Source of the DNA: Lotus japonicus
Taxonomy: Eukaryota; Streptophyta; Magnoliopsida; Fabales; Fabaceae
Direction: 5' to 3'
DNA: 64,000 nucleotides
Assembly: GCF_012489685.1 (NCBI RefSeq)
Contig: NC_080044.1
Coordinates: 18,394,369-18,458,368, forward strand
Each line of letters begins with the position of its first letter. The stretch's first letter is position 1. The position numbers and the translations under genes are program-made. Shown here one piece after another: positions 1-12,224 of the stretch. The notes beneath the pieces are model-generated. The model was not told where the DNA came from, searched no databases, and saw nothing but the letters and a program-made list of their open reading frames with translations.

Positions 1-740
1 TTTCGAGCAGTCAAAGCCGTTCATGATGGCATATGTGGGGCGCATCAGGCGAATGGACAAGTCGAAGCTGCTAATAAAGTGCTGAGTATTTTGGAATAAA
101 ACTGTTAACTTCGACGCCATATTATGCTCAGGCGAATGGACAAGTCGAAGCGGCTAATAAAGTTCTGATTAACTTGGTTAAAAAACACATTAGTCAAAAG
201 CCGAGAAGGTGGCATGACACTTTGAGTCAAGTTTTATGGGCTTATCGAAATTCGCCCAAAGAGGCCACTGGAGTAACTCCTTTCCGACTTACGTATGGGC
301 ATGAGGCGGTTTTACCGATCGAAATATGCTTACAGTCCGTTAGAATTCAAAGGCAATTCGAGATTCCGTGCGATGATTATTGGAATATGATGTACGACGA
401 GTTAATCGAATTGGACGAGGAAAGATTGAATGCTTTAGAAGTTATGATTCGACAAAAAGAACGAATTACTAAAAGTTATAATAAAAAAGTCAAGTCTAAG
501 GCATTTAGCGTTGGAGACTTAGTTTGGAAAGTGATCCTTCCAATGGACAAAAAAGATCGAGCATACGGAAAATGGGCCCCTAAATGGGAAGGGCCATTTA
601 AAGTAATTAAGTGTTATTCAAACAACGCTTATTCGATTGAGGAAATCGGAACGATTGCTCGAATATTGACGATAAATGGAAAGTACTTAAAAAGGTTTAA
701 TCCAGCGATTCATGAAATAAAAATTGATATCGAAACGTAG
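1..740 (+). pseudogene. Gypsy integrase remnant lacking the catalytic core
   Basis: Bases 1-45 read as the start of an integrase zinc-binding region (HDGICGAHQ). They then join directly to the ANGQVEAANK segment that normally follows the core, so the part carrying the two catalytic aspartates is missing. A stop follows at once. The ANGQVEAANK segment is then repeated (about 46-84 and 130-168) and from there the frame runs open to a stop at 738-740. This downstream frame encodes the usual Gypsy integrase C-terminal region: LWAYRNSPKEATGVTPFRLT, then a KWEGPFKV chromodomain-like stretch, then YLKRFNP. The start of the open part is not a true start codon. The enzyme cannot be functional. Confidence 0.85.
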
Positions 741-850
741 TGCATAAGCTGAAAACAAATATGGCGAAAACGCCATTTGAAAGTACATAGGGAAATAAAG
801 TGGCACAGGCGCCATGTGAAAAAAAAAACATGAACAAAGAAATAAGAAGA

Positions 851-3800
851 CTAAAATGGTGGAGTGGCTTTCATGGGAGCATATCGACCCTTGAGTTTCT
901 TGAGTCGCTTATCAACCTTTGCCTTCTTGTTCTGAAGCTCAGAAATTTCGCCTTCAAGTCGATTCTTGTCTTTCACGTGAGAGATGGCCTTGGCAGCAAC
1001 TTCAGTCTTTTGTTTCTTGAATTTGGCCAGGTTGGCTTTGAGGGATTTTTCCTGTTGTTGAAGTTCGGCAATCTGTTTCAAAATTTCATTCAGTTTCACT
1101 GAGTCAGCTTCCTCGAGTAATTTGATAGAGCCCACTTTGGTTTTAGCTCGGTCGAATGACTCAGCTGCATGTGTGCACTCAGTGGATTTGGAGGCTAAGT
1201 CCTGACCGACAAGTTTGGCTTGGTCGAAAGTCAAAAGTGATTCGTCAAGAAACTCTTGAAATTCTTGAATGCCCTTTTCTTGTTGATCAGTGAGGTCCTC
1301 ATTGCTAAGGTCAGAGATAAGTTGCTTAATTTCTCGGCCCAAGTTAAGGTTCGAGCTGAGGGCAGAAAATAAATCTTGCTCGAACGCAAGAGATCGAAGC
1401 TTGTTGATGATGGTGGTGGCAGTATTCAGAGTGCTTGTGCCTTCGTTTTGCATAGAGGATTCTTGGCTTCGACTGGTGCTAAGAGAGACTTGACCGCTGA
1501 CAAGTTGCTCGAGGGCTAATACTGGGTCATCCATGGCAAGAGCATCAAAGTCTTCGATAGGAATGGACTGAGGAGACTTCCTGCCAGCAACAGGGCTCGA
1601 AGCCTTAAGAGTTTTTTCTTGGGTCTTCGAGACTTTGGCAATGGGTGAAGGGATAGGTTGACGGTCTTCGTCAGTATCCGACTTTTCGGCCGAAGCGCCA
1701 AGGTCCTGCGTAAAGGACTCATTGTCAGATGAAACATAACTAACTATTCGACCAGAAGGATATTGAATTCGTAACGGTTGAAAGTTTAAAAAGTCATCAA
1801 GACTTTGGCAGTCAGAAGAACTGGAATCAGAAGAGTTCGAAGACAAATGGATTACTTGAGGAGGAGGCTTTGTTTTCGAAGAGATATCCTGAAGAAAAGT
1901 GTAAAAATGCAAAAGGTAAGTACGAAGACTAAGGAATTACGAAGAAAGAAGTGTCGAACGAAAAATACATGTTCTTGTTGAAGTTTGGTCGGGGAAGAAG
2001 CTCCAGAACTTTCACTTTGAGAGGAGCCGGAATCTTCTTGGTCAGTTTCTGCTTGTAGTTCCTCTTGACTCGGCTCAGCCCCGGCACGTTTCTTTGCAGA
2101 AGAAATTGGTGGATTCTCTTCTTCTTCGTTAATGTCCGAGGCTTTAGGGCTGGCCTTATCTTGTACAGCTTCATTTGGATCAACAGGCTTGGAAGAAATG
2201 TTCTCGTCTTCAGGAATTGGGTCTACCTGCAAAATATAGGAGAAGAAGATGAGTAAAAAATAGGAAAATGAAATGAGAAGAATAGAAGATAAGATTACCA
2301 AAGTTCTTTATGAATCATCCTTTTCGGATGAAATTCTCATTTTCTTTCGAGCATCTGAAGTCGAGCTTTGAGAACCTCTCTTTCGAGCCTGGAAAATATA
2401 TAAGATATGAACTCGGATTCGAATAAAGGGTAAACAACGCATTAATGAATATACCTTAGGGACGTTCTTTTGTTGAACTGGAATGCCTGTCGAATTGTCA
2501 GAACCCTCGTCTTCCTTGCATGGAACTCTGGGTATTGGTTCGGCTGAAGGAAAGGTGTATAAGTACGAGAATAAAGAAAAGAGAACAAAAGTAAGACGAG
2601 TCTATCTAACCTTGATGAATTTGTGTGAGGACTTGGACGTGACATGAGTTAACATGAATGTGTCCGGGGTAGTTGTGCAAGAAATATTTAGTCGAAGTAA
2701 CCCTTTTCGGAAGTGGTAAAAGACTTTGTATAAAACATTTGTATGTAAAATGGTCGAGCCACTTTGGGTAAATAACAGGTAAAGCCAAAGCCATATCACT
2801 GGTAGGAAAAGTTGGAAATTTTGGACAATAATGTCGAAGAGTATAAACATATTTATCCACAAAAGGGGGAAAAGTTTAATTTTTAAAACTTTGGCTTTGA
2901 CTTTTTCTTTTAAAACTTCCACCGCTTCCGAAAGGGTTAAATTCAATTGACCTGGAAGATAAACAGTTTTGAAGAATCTCTGAAATGACTGGATATCTTT
3001 GATGAGCATACCTCGAGTTTTCTTTGTAGCTTTTTTCTGCACAGATTGAAGAGCTTCAGTCATCTTTCCAATACAAACTCCTAAGGTGGTCTGAATAGAC
3101 TTGTAGTAGGTCGACCACCAAACTTCAAATTCTCTAGTGCAATAAAAAGATGGTTCGAAAGACAGAGGTTCAAGACGAAGAGCAGATGTCTTCTTGTCAT
3201 AATAGTTGAGGGCTTCATAAAAAGAGTTGACATCTTTGTCGCAAAACCCTTCATTGCAAATGGCATCCTTTTTTTAGAAGAGAGGAATAGGAACAATTTG
3301 ACATAGGCCGAATTGTCTAGCTACAAGTTGAGGCTGGTAGCCCAACACGTTTACCTCAGATTTTTTGAAACCAAGGGGAAGAACTTGAGGTCGAAAAAAT
3401 TCCCTCCAGATGCTAATACTTTCAATCTGTTCGCCCGGAGATTCGCATGGGAAAGGTCGAACAAGCCAATTAGGACCAGTGGTTGGAGCGGCAAATGGAG
3501 CAAGGTTGGGAGTAAAAGAGGTCATTTCCATGAAAGTAGTAAAAAAAATCACGGAAAGTGGTTTCTGGATCGACTTTATCTTTGGAAGGAGTCAAGCAAT
3601 TAAGTCGAAAAGCAGCAATAGAGGTCGAAACATTTTGTGGAACTGGAGTTGAAAACTTAGCCTGAAAGATGGCATTTAGCCAAAGTTGAAGAAACCATAA
3701 AGGTCCAGCAAATAAGATGTTTTTCTCGGCTCCAGGAGGCTTCTGAAGAGAAGTAATGGCTTGACTCAAAGAGAGGTAAAGTTCGCCTAACAAAACTTTA

Positions 3801-4608
3801 CCTAGACAGACGTCAGCACCTTCATGAAGGAGTTGAGCAAGAAGCACAAATTTCTGAGGAACTTGAAGAGACTTGGAACAAAGGAAGAAGGCAGATAACC
3901 AGAACAACAAGAAAGCTACGTGTTCCAATTCAGAAACACTTGCAGAGGTTTTGTCGTGGTTTCTCAAGATGAAGCTTTTGTAAGTCAGATGGTTATAGTC
4001 CAGTTTGATCTCTTTCTTGACAGACCGGTCGAATGTGAAAGAAGACCCTGTAGGTCAAAGACCGGCGATTGCAGCTACATCTAGGAGAGTGGGGGTAATC
4101 ATTCCATGTGGAGTGTGGAAGGTATTGGTCGAACGCTCCCAAAAGAAAAAGAACTGGCTAACATTTCCGGATGGTAAACAATTTTCGATCTGGATAATTG
4201 AATTATATCGAAAATTCTTGTAGTTTTCCAGAAATCTCCTTTCACTTTCTCGACTTTGTTTAACCATTCAATGTAAGGATTCGTTTTCACTGGAGGTGAA
4301 GAACGGAAAGCTCGAGGGGGGTCACCTAAAAAGGACAGATTGTAGGAATCCCTAAAGGCCAAGATTTTCTCATCCGGTAAAGGTGAAGGAAAGAATGCAG
4401 ATGCATTTCTTGGGAAAATAGTTTGGTAAGGCCCTAGATATGCATGCAACTTATCACCAATGGAGAAGGGAATAAGTACCTGGGAATTCCAGATCTTAAT
4501 CTTTTCTTCTTCATTGGGAGGTTCTGGAACAAAGGTCCTCCCTTCAACTTCAATGGGTTTTGAAAGAGAAACCGCAGACGGAACCTGAGAAGAGGATGTG
4601 GAAGTCAT
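851..4608 (-). pseudogene. Antisense gene of element 1, plant-mobile-domain-like with coiled-coil tail, broken
   Basis: This gene runs opposite to pol, between pol and the 3' LTR. It probably starts at the ATG at 4608, about 180 bases downstream of a TATA box. The N-terminal part (4608 to about 3470) has features of the plant mobile domain (PF10536-like): a TLLDVAAIAGL segment near 4060-4090, then HVAFLLFWLSAFFLCSKS and VCLGKVLLGELYLSL at 3960-3760. Later segments are Ser/Glu-rich (2230-1980). The last exon (1885-851) is an acidic, coiled-coil-like stretch rich in Leu, Lys and Glu that ends in KGRYAPMKATPPF. At least one intron is likely between about 1990 and 1885. A frame change near 4110 and an in-frame TGA after AIAGL show decay. 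Its role is unknown; similar antisense genes occur in Tat-type elements. The domain call rests on motif resemblance only. Confidence 0.6.
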
Positions 4609-4790
4609 GGTAGTGGCCGGCGAACTGGAAGAAGATGATGATGCAATGATGGTGATGGTGAAAGCTCGCGTAAACCGAAATGGTTCCGGTAGAGCTTTGA
4701 AATATTAAGGAGTTGCAGAGTTTGGAAATGGGTTTTTTAGAGAGAAAAGCTAGAGGTTGAAGAAGAAGTGAAGTGGAAAAGTTTTTCCAC

Positions 4791-4799
4791 CTATTTATA
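4791..4799 (-). promoter_or_regulatory. TATA box of the antisense gene of element 1
   Basis: On the minus strand the sequence TATAAATAG lies about 180 bases upstream of the antisense ATG at 4608. The surrounding sequence is not open coding sequence. This spacing fits an RNA polymerase II promoter with a leader of about 150 bases. The assignment is an inference from position. Confidence 0.5.
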
Positions 4800-5098
4800 A
4801 GTCTAGAACTACAACAAGAGGAACGGTTGACATTGGACCGGATGCCAAACTTTTGTTCAATAGAATTCATTTGTGATTCATTTGAATTCTGAGTGGGGTA
4901 TGGCAGTTTTCCTTGGAGAATGTGTCTGACATGATTAGACATTGATGATAGTGGAGTATGAAGGTTGCTAAAGGTTAAAAGAGACTTTTACTTGTCAGGA
5001 ATGAAAAAGGAAAAAAATGGCATATAGCATTTGGTTGAAATTACGTAAGACAAAAATATCTTTTTTCTGATCGAACAAATGATATTTTGGGGGGCATC

Positions 5099-5756
5099 TG
5101 TTAATTGCATATAATTTCGACCTTTGTTTGTATATTTCGATTGGGACTTACACTAGATTCGACCTTTGAAGTCGAAAATGAAGAGAATCAAGGAAATTTA
5201 TCAAGTGTTCAAACGACTTCGACTGCAAAGTATTGTTTTTCGAGATACGGAGAATTCCATACGAGAGGCCGGTTGTCTTTGGAAGATAATTCACGAGGGA
5301 CACGTATGGAGTAGAAAGACACGTGTAGGACGAAGCCATGTTCAGAAGACACTTGTAATAGTTGTATTAATTGACCGTTAGAAGTCAGTTACATTTTAAG
5401 TCTATAAATAGCAGGTTTGTAGAGAGAATGGGGGTTCACAATCTTTACTCGAAAACTCTCAAGCGCTTACAATCGATCATAATGATTACAAGCCAAGTTA
5501 GAGTGAAAAAGTAGGGATTCGTGTAACACTTTACATTTTATAGTTCATTACTATTATTCAGATTCAGAAAGTTTACTTACGTGTTTACTTACTTAAGTCG
5601 AATTTACTGGTTTATTTCTAATTTGTTATCAAGTTTCTTTAGTTTTGGTTAACTAAATTTAATTCATTTTCACCAAAGAACCCAAGAGGACTCGAATCCA
5701 GTCCCCAGATTGATCATTGGATTCTCTTATTTGTTTACCAAAATTTGGTGTAAACA
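5099..5756 (+). repeat. 3' LTR of Gypsy element 1
   Basis: It begins TGTTAATTGCAT directly after a purine-rich tract (TTTTGGGGGGCATC) and ends GGTGTAAACA at 5756, giving TG...CA ends and about 658 bp. It contains a TATA box at 5403-5410. The last 26 bases form a near-perfect palindrome around CCAAAATTTGG. The right boundary is set only by the CA end and this palindrome, because the partner LTR is outside the window. Confidence 0.7.
5403..5410 (+). promoter_or_regulatory. TATA box in the LTR of element 1
   Basis: TATAAATA lies 304 bases into the LTR, where the U3/R promoter of a Gypsy LTR is expected. No other nearby signal competes with it. Confidence 0.55.
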
Positions 5757-5931
5757 CTTCCCTAGGTTTAATGATGGTTCAAACAATAATATTTTCTTCC
5801 ACAGTGAAGACAACTGCCATGGAATCCAGCTAGACACTCCATGCTACCTATTAAATAGATAAAACTATTAAAGTTATCAATATAAATGATAAAACTAAAA
5901 AGAAAATAAAGTTGTTCGTACAAAAAGCAGT
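5757..5931. other. Short gene-free spacer between the Gypsy LTR and the LINE
   Basis: AT-rich sequence without an open frame. It ends AAAAAGCAG (5922-5930), a string that also occurs right at the poly(A) tail of the LINE (9590-9598). It may be the target duplication of that LINE, although the homology decays after nine bases and poly(A) contributes part of it. Confidence 0.4.
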
Positions 5932-8900
5932 TTGCATTGCACAGAGGTTCGAGGAGGTAACTATATCAGCAGTAGGGCTGAAAGATTTGCCTCTATGATG
6001 GGTGATTGTAACCTGATGGACTTGGGATCGAATGGTACCAAATTCACCTGGTTCAGGAACCAGCAAAATCGCTCCATTCTTGCAAAAAGACTAGATCGAG
6101 CCATAGGGGATGTGGAGTGGAGACTTGCCTTCCCAGATGCTAGTGTGGAGACACTGAATCGAATCCACTCAGATCATTGCCCTCTGCTGGTCTCCTGTGG
6201 AGTGCACTCGGCTAGGCCCCAACACCGTCCCTTTCGCTTCATAGCGGCATGGGTGGAACACCCGGACTATCACTTACTGGTCGAGAATGCGTGGAGACAG
6301 GGAGATGAAGATATCTCTCAAATTCTCGAGAGGGTTCGGGTGGACTCAACTGATTTCAATAAGAATGTCTTTGGCAATATTCACAGATGTAAGAGAAGAG
6401 TGGAGGCTAGGCTCAAAGGTGTGCAAAGGGAACTGGATCAGAAGCTGACCTCGGATTTAGCTATGTTTGAACGGGACCTGCAGCGAGAATATAGTTGTAT
6501 CTTGAAGCAGGAAGAAATTTTGTGGTACCAGAAGGCGCGTGATAACAAAGTCAGATTGGGGGATCGTAACACCTCCTACTTCCATGCCCACGCTGTGATT
6601 AGGCGTAAAAGAAATCACATCTATCGCCTCAAGCTGGGAGATGGGAACTGGAGTACGGACTCTGTCAGAATTGCAATGGAGGTTAGTGAGTATTTTAAAA
6701 ATCTTTTCAAAGAGGTGGTGGGCCCGCCCACGACTGAGTTTCACCATGAGGCCTTCCCCTCCCTCACCCAGGCAGCCAAGACAATGTTATCTTCTCCGGT
6801 TAGCAAGGAAGAAGTCCGGCAAGCCCTTATGTCAATGAAATCTTTCACTGCTCCTGGCCCAGACGGATTCCAACCGTTCTTCTATAAAAAGTGTTGGAAT
6901 AAGGTTGGGGATACTCTTTGGAGCTTGGTGAAGAGTGCTTTTGAAACGGGAAAGGTGGATGAGAAGCTCATGGAAATCTTAGTGGTGCTCATTCCGAAAG
7001 TGGACCATCCATCGACGGTGAAGGAACTTAGACCAATAAGCTTATGCAATGTTACTTATAAGCTTATTACAAAAGTTTTGGTGGCTCGAATTCGACCTTT
7101 TCTTAATAGAATCATTGGTCCGATGCAGAGTAGTTTCCTTCCTGGAAGGGGCACTATGGATAATGCTTTTGTTGCTCAGGAGGTGGTGCACTATATGAAT
7201 AAATCCTTGTCGAGACAAGGCAGCTTGGCTTTTAAAATTGATCTTGAGAAGGCATATGATAGCATTTCCTGGGGCTTCTTGAAAGAGACCTTGGAACTCT
7301 TTGGCTTTCCAAGAATCATAACTGAGTTGATCATGTGTTGTGTTAGCTCTTCTCAGATTTCGCTATTGTGGAATGGAGACAAGCTTGATCCTTTTAGACC
7401 GGGACGTGGGCTACGCCAAGGGGATCCCATATCTCCTTATCTTTTTGTTCTTTGTATGGAACGTTTGTCTGTCTATATCCAGCATCAAGTAGATAATGGG
7501 GCCTGGGAACCGATTAGAGTTTCCACAGATGGTCCACCGATCTCTCATCTTTTCTTTGCAGACGACGTGTTACTTTTTTGTAAAGCGTCTGTACCCAGGT
7601 AAATCTTGTGGCTACTGTCTTGCAAAAGTTTTGTGATAGCTCAGGGCTGAAAGTGAATCTCAGTAAATCTAAGGCGATCTCCTCCAAGGGTGTTAGACAT
7701 GAGGTTCGGGAAGAAATCACTCGTATAGCTCCTATTCCTTTTGTCAGAAACCTGGGAAAGTACTTGGGCTTTCCCCTTCAGGGTGGGAGCTCTCGTGGAA
7801 GTAGTCTCAATTTTTTATTGGATAATATTAACAAGAAGTTAGCTTCCTGGAAGGTTAATATGTTGAATATGGCTGGTAGAACTTGCTTGGTGAAGTCAGT
7901 TATGGCCTCCATTCCAACTTACATTATGCAAGTTTTTTGGCTCCCTAGGGGTTTGATCGAGAAGTTGAATCAGGCTATGCGTAGGTTCATTTGGGGGAAA
8001 GGGAGAGGTGACCGAGGGTGGCATTTGGTGAACTGGAATGTCTTGACCCGTAGGAAAAATGATGGGGGGCTCGGGGTGAGAGATATGGAGCTGGCCAACA
8101 CAGCTCTATTGGGGAAATCGGTGTGGAACGTGTTGCATTGTCCAGAAAAATTGTGGGTTCAAATGTTCATAAAGAAATAAGTGCGCGGGAGCTCGATCCT
8201 GCAGGTGACTAGAAACCAGAATGATTCACCAGTTTGGAAAGGTATTTTGCGGGCTAGGGATCACCTGAAGGAGGGTTTCTCTTTCAAGTTTGGGAGCGGC
8301 CAGTCTTCTCTGTGGTACACGGATTGGAGTGGCACAGGTGCGCTTGCTTTACAGGTCCCATACGTAAACATAGCTGATACAAACCTTGCTTTGAGGGACG
8401 TGGTGGCGAATGGAGGTTGGGATTTAAGGAGGGTGTACACTGATCTTCCTCAGGGGGCAAGTGCCCGCTTACATTAGATTGAACCCCGTCTCGTGAATCA
8501 CCAGAGAGATGCGTGGCTTTGGACAAGTAGCGGTAGTGGGATTTACTCTACTAGAGATGCCTATGCATGGCTTCATGACAAGAACTCGGGTGGGGGAGCA
8601 GCTGTTAACTGGGGTTGGATTTGGAAGCTGAGAATTCTGGAAAAGATGCGTCTTTTTGTTTGGAGGATTCTCAGGGATGCTCTCCAGACAAATGATAAAC
8701 GTTTCCGGTGTAAGCTTGCGGTGTCGCCGGCATGTACTCGGTGCTCAGCTCAGGTGGAGGATATTTTCCACTGCTTAAGGGATTGTCCTCACTCCCGGGA
8801 GTTGTGGCTCCGTCTTGGTGCCCTATCGTGGAGAAATTTCCAGAGCCAGACCTTGGAAGGGTGGATATCCTCGTTGGCGCGGGGACCTCGTAGTATCATG

Positions 8901-9554
8901 TTCCTAGTGGGCATTTGGGGGATTTGGAAATGGCGTAACAATATGTGCTTGGGAAGCCCGAAGTGGACGTTGGAAGACGCATGGCGGCGCTTGTGCCATG
9001 AGTATGATATGGTGTATCAGTGTTTTGCTGATGGTAGCGGGCTTGATGACGATGAGCTCCTTGTGCCTAGATGGCATCCGCCACAAGCTGGGTTCGTAAA
9101 ACTTAAAGTGGATGAGACCTTTAATGAGGAAAAACAGGACATGGGCTGTGGGGGTGTGTTTCGGGATGAGCAAGGGAACTGGTTGCTGGGGTTTGCTGGT
9201 GCGGCATCAGGTGGGAATGCTTTGGAGGCTGAGGCAGTGGCTCTTCGTGATGGATTGCAACTAGCCTGGGATAGAGGGTGGCGCAAAGTCCAGTGTGAAG
9301 TTGATTGTGCTGGCCTTCTGGATGTGCTGCACCGCCAGGATAGGAATGGAGTGTTTGTTGTTGCTGACCAAATCCAGAATCTTTTGGAGAGGAGCTGGGA
9401 CGTTTCCCTGGTTCGTATTCCCAGGGACTGTAACGCTGTAGCGGATTATTTGGCCCGGATTGTGGCTCGTAGCTTCAATCATAGCTTTTGGGTCATTGAT
9501 GTTCCTTCCTTTGAGTTGGAGACCCTCTTGCTCAGGGATTGTTTAGCTCTTTAG
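5932..9554 (+). pseudogene. LINE ORF2 remnant (endonuclease end, RT, zf-RVT, RNase H)
   Basis: The first open stretch (to 7602) carries the endonuclease end (DLGSNGTKFTW, SDHCPL), the RT finger/palm (APGPDGFQPFFYKKCW, LRPISLCNVTYKLITKV) and the catalytic FADD at about 7556. One base is missing just after this motif. The reading then continues in another frame (7608-9554), which is interrupted by an in-frame TAA at 8178-8180 and a TAG at 8475-8477. The later part has a cysteine/histidine zf-RVT region (CTRCSAQVEDIFHCLRDC, about 8735-8790) and an RNase H-like end (GCGGVFRDEQGNWLLGF, then a VDCAGLL strand). With no 5' end and several breaks it cannot encode a working protein. The 5932 start is only where the open frame begins. 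Confidence 0.9.
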
Positions 9555-9594
9555 TTTTGCTTTGTAATTTTCCGATGCATCAAAAAAAAAAAAA
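5932..9594 (+). mobile_element. 5'-truncated L1-type LINE with poly(A) tail
   Basis: A non-LTR retrotransposon that starts inside the endonuclease domain and ends in an A-run at 9582-9594. Order: end of an APE endonuclease, reverse transcriptase, zf-RVT zinc-binding region, and a plant-type RNase H. 5' truncation is the usual result of target-primed reverse transcription. A possible short target duplication is AAAAAGCAG on both sides (5922-5930 and 9590-9598). Confidence 0.9.
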
Positions 9595-10309
9595 GCAGAT
9601 TCGCTATACAGACTACTTTTTCGGATATCACGAAGGTTGAAAGCTCAACTGCACAATTTACTCGGATTCCAAAACATTTCAAGTCCGCACATTCGAAGCC
9701 TTACAAAGTGGAATTCAATTATAAATAAACCCTTCAAGCTTCGAGGGCGAAAGCAAACTTTAAATCATTCAATTATAAATAAACCCTTCAAGCTTCGAGG
9801 GCGAAAGCAAACTTTAAATCGTCTTTTGATTTCAATTTGTTGAGTGTTGTCTTTTGAGAGAGAAAATTTCTTTCAGAATTTAAACTTGTGTTATTTCAAA
9901 GTATTTTCAGAAGCCTATAATTTATGTAACTACTTATTTATCAGAAACGTCTTTATAATTTCATATTTGGGTATTTGTATAAATTTACAATTTAAATATT
10001 GTCACAGTTATCTCTACCTTATTTCTTTATTCTTCTCTACTAACTAATACATTATAGCCAAATGTGGGTAGTGTGGAGTCTGTGCGCACGCGTGCGACTA
10101 ATATCGGTGAGGTTGGTAAATCTTGTGGCCTGGTTTTCTCTGACACTGACGAGGAGGCTATTGAGGCTTGTATTACTCATCTTAAGGCGACCCATCTGGA
10201 GAGATACGATGGTGGTAGGTTTTTTTCTACTGGTCGAGTTTTTGGTTTCGTAGTGGGGGCTCGTTTTTTCTATTATATTGGTTGTTTTGTATCCTCATTG
10301 TCATAATAA
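9595..10309. other. Gene-poor stretch with one exon-like open frame
   Basis: A 54 bp perfect tandem duplication lies at 9713-9820. A T-rich stretch follows. From about 10054, after a possible splice acceptor (ATTATAG), a frame of about 70 codons is open to 10306 (reading SCGLVFSDTDEEAIEACITH). I do not recognise it. It could be a stranded exon or chance. Confidence 0.4.
9713..9820. repeat. 54 bp unit, two perfect tandem copies
   Basis: The unit starting ATTCAATTATAAATAAACCC and ending AAACTTTAAATC occurs at 9713-9766 and again, unchanged, at 9767-9820. Identity suggests a recent duplication by slippage or unequal exchange. Confidence 0.9.
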
Positions 10310-11000
10310 TAATCATAATAAAACTAGATCCATTAATACACAATAAAAAATATAGAAATATTATGAAAGTAAAATTGACTTGACCATCAAATTAATAAAA
10401 ATATTAATTAGGTATTAATAAAATTTTATGTAATTTTCTATATTAATTTTTCATTTATTCTATTTTAAATTAATTATTAATATAATTTAATTTTAATTAT
10501 TAATGATAACTTGAGGAAAAAATTTAAAATAACAAAAAGTAAAAATAACTTGACTTTTTACATTAATAACAATATTAATTATTTATTAATAAGAATTTAT
10601 TTTATTCATTATGTTAATTGATTTTTGTAAGAAATTCAATTTCCATATTTAATATTAAATATAAATTGATTAACTTTGAGGATTTTTTAAAACATATATA
10701 GTAATAGTCAATAAAGTTGACTTGACATTTACATAAATAAAAATATTAGTTAGCTATTAATAAATTTTTATTTGATAATATTATGTTAATTATTAATTAC
10801 AATTTGAAGCATTTTTTAAAAAATAATAAAGTAAAACTATTTTTTCATTAAAAGTATTTTTTAAATCATATATAACAACAATAAATATATATTGTTATGG
10901 GTGCAATTTGGGTGAAGTTAGGGAAACCTAGTCCTTCCTTTTGCTTTTGAGGTTGTATTTCGATCAGACTTTGATCTGTTACTAATAATACTTGATATTT

Positions 11001-11053
<53 letters not shown>

Positions 11054-12224
11054 GCTAGAAATTTTGTGTGCTCGTCTATCCTTAAAAGAAGAAATACCTT
11101 AAATGTCGGTCAAATTAGTCCACAAACAAAAACCTTATCTGACCACAATGACTAATGTAACCGACATTTTACACAATAAAGAACCACCAAAGGAAGTTCC
11201 TAAGTCTGTGGTTAGATTTGTCGGTGCCCAAATCTTTCAGGAACCAATTTGACCATTCACTCTATTTTAGGGTTTGTGTTTGGGAGATTTTCTTAAGCTA
11301 AAAAGTGTTGTCGTCCTAGCTTGTTTTGTTTCTTCTCGAGATTACTTTTTGGGGACTTGCGAATTCCTAATGCTTATGTTAAAACGTTCCAAGGTCCTCT
11401 GGGCAACTCTCCATCATTTTTCTTTGGCTGAGTGGCATGTATATCCACGGTGCTCGTTTAACGGAATAAAACTGAAATAGAAGAGTGGTTAAATACAAAA
11501 AATTATAGTATAGGTTGAACTTATAAACAATAAAATTTACAGATTAACATTCACTTTTGTTCTCGCCATGAACATAGAATCAAGGCATAGTGTCAAGAAT
11601 GTGTGGAATGTGATCGGAGATTTTAGAGAGATGGACTCATAGCTGCTTAGAGAGAGAAAATATAACTGAATTTCAATATTGTTATTGCCAAATGAGCCAA
11701 AAGTCCCTTACAATTGGTGACCGTCCCCTATTTATAGATTTGAGGTTGGGCCTTCGTGCCTTTAATCTGTCTAAATGGGTCGGTTGGGCCTTGGGGAGAG
11801 CGGCCCAAGTTCCAGGCATGTTCCGTGCCTAAGGCTGAGTCCCCTGGGCGAGGGACCCTGGGGTCTCGCCCAGTCCAACTTTAACACTCTTTTGTTACAC
11901 TCTTATTTATTTTTTGATTATTTTTATATGTAAATGTTAGTGCTTAGTAATGTTAGTAATCTAGTTATTTCTCAGGGTTTGAACTTGGACCCTTTACCCT
12001 TAATCCCACCCAACCCTTATGTCCCCAAACTCTTACCACTTGCGCTAACCTTTTGGGACTATTTATTTTTTGAAATTGATATGAGATTTACAAAAAGAAA
12101 TGCCAACAACACTATCTCTTTGATTCGTTATAACACATTTAGAGTCCAGTAAATATATAAATATCACTCCAATTTAGACATACCTACATAAATTTTAACA
12201 AATCATAGCAAGAGTATTAAAACG
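10310..12224. other. AT-rich 5' flank of copy A, no gene
   Basis: Very AT-rich, without credible coding sequence. At 11004-11050 there is an (AT)n run right after a segment that is missing in copy B and looks like a short retroelement 3' end. At about 11590-11886 a GC-richer block, read on the minus strand, begins TGTTAAAGTTGG, has a TATA-like TATAAATAG near 11729-11737, and resembles a solo LTR. Its other end and a target duplication were not found. Confidence 0.5.

Larger units (their letters stand above)
1..5756 (+). mobile_element. Partial Tat-like Ty3/Gypsy retrotransposon (element 1), 3' half
   Basis: Reading along the plus strand there is an integrase remnant (1-740), a long gene on the opposite strand (4608 down to 851), a G-rich polypurine tract (about 5084-5096) and a 3' LTR (5099-5756). 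This order (pol, antisense gene, PPT, LTR) is known from the plant Tat/Grande/Ogre group of Gypsy elements and is the same as in the complete element at 49-59 kb. The 5' part, including gag, protease, RT and 5' LTR, lies outside the window, so no target duplication can be checked. The coding parts are broken and the element looks old and immobile. Confidence 0.85.

Noticed and set aside
10310..11050. Possible matrix-attachment or centromere-like AT-rich DNA
   Set aside because: It is AT-rich but has no tandem satellite structure, and it is simply the flank shared with copy B.
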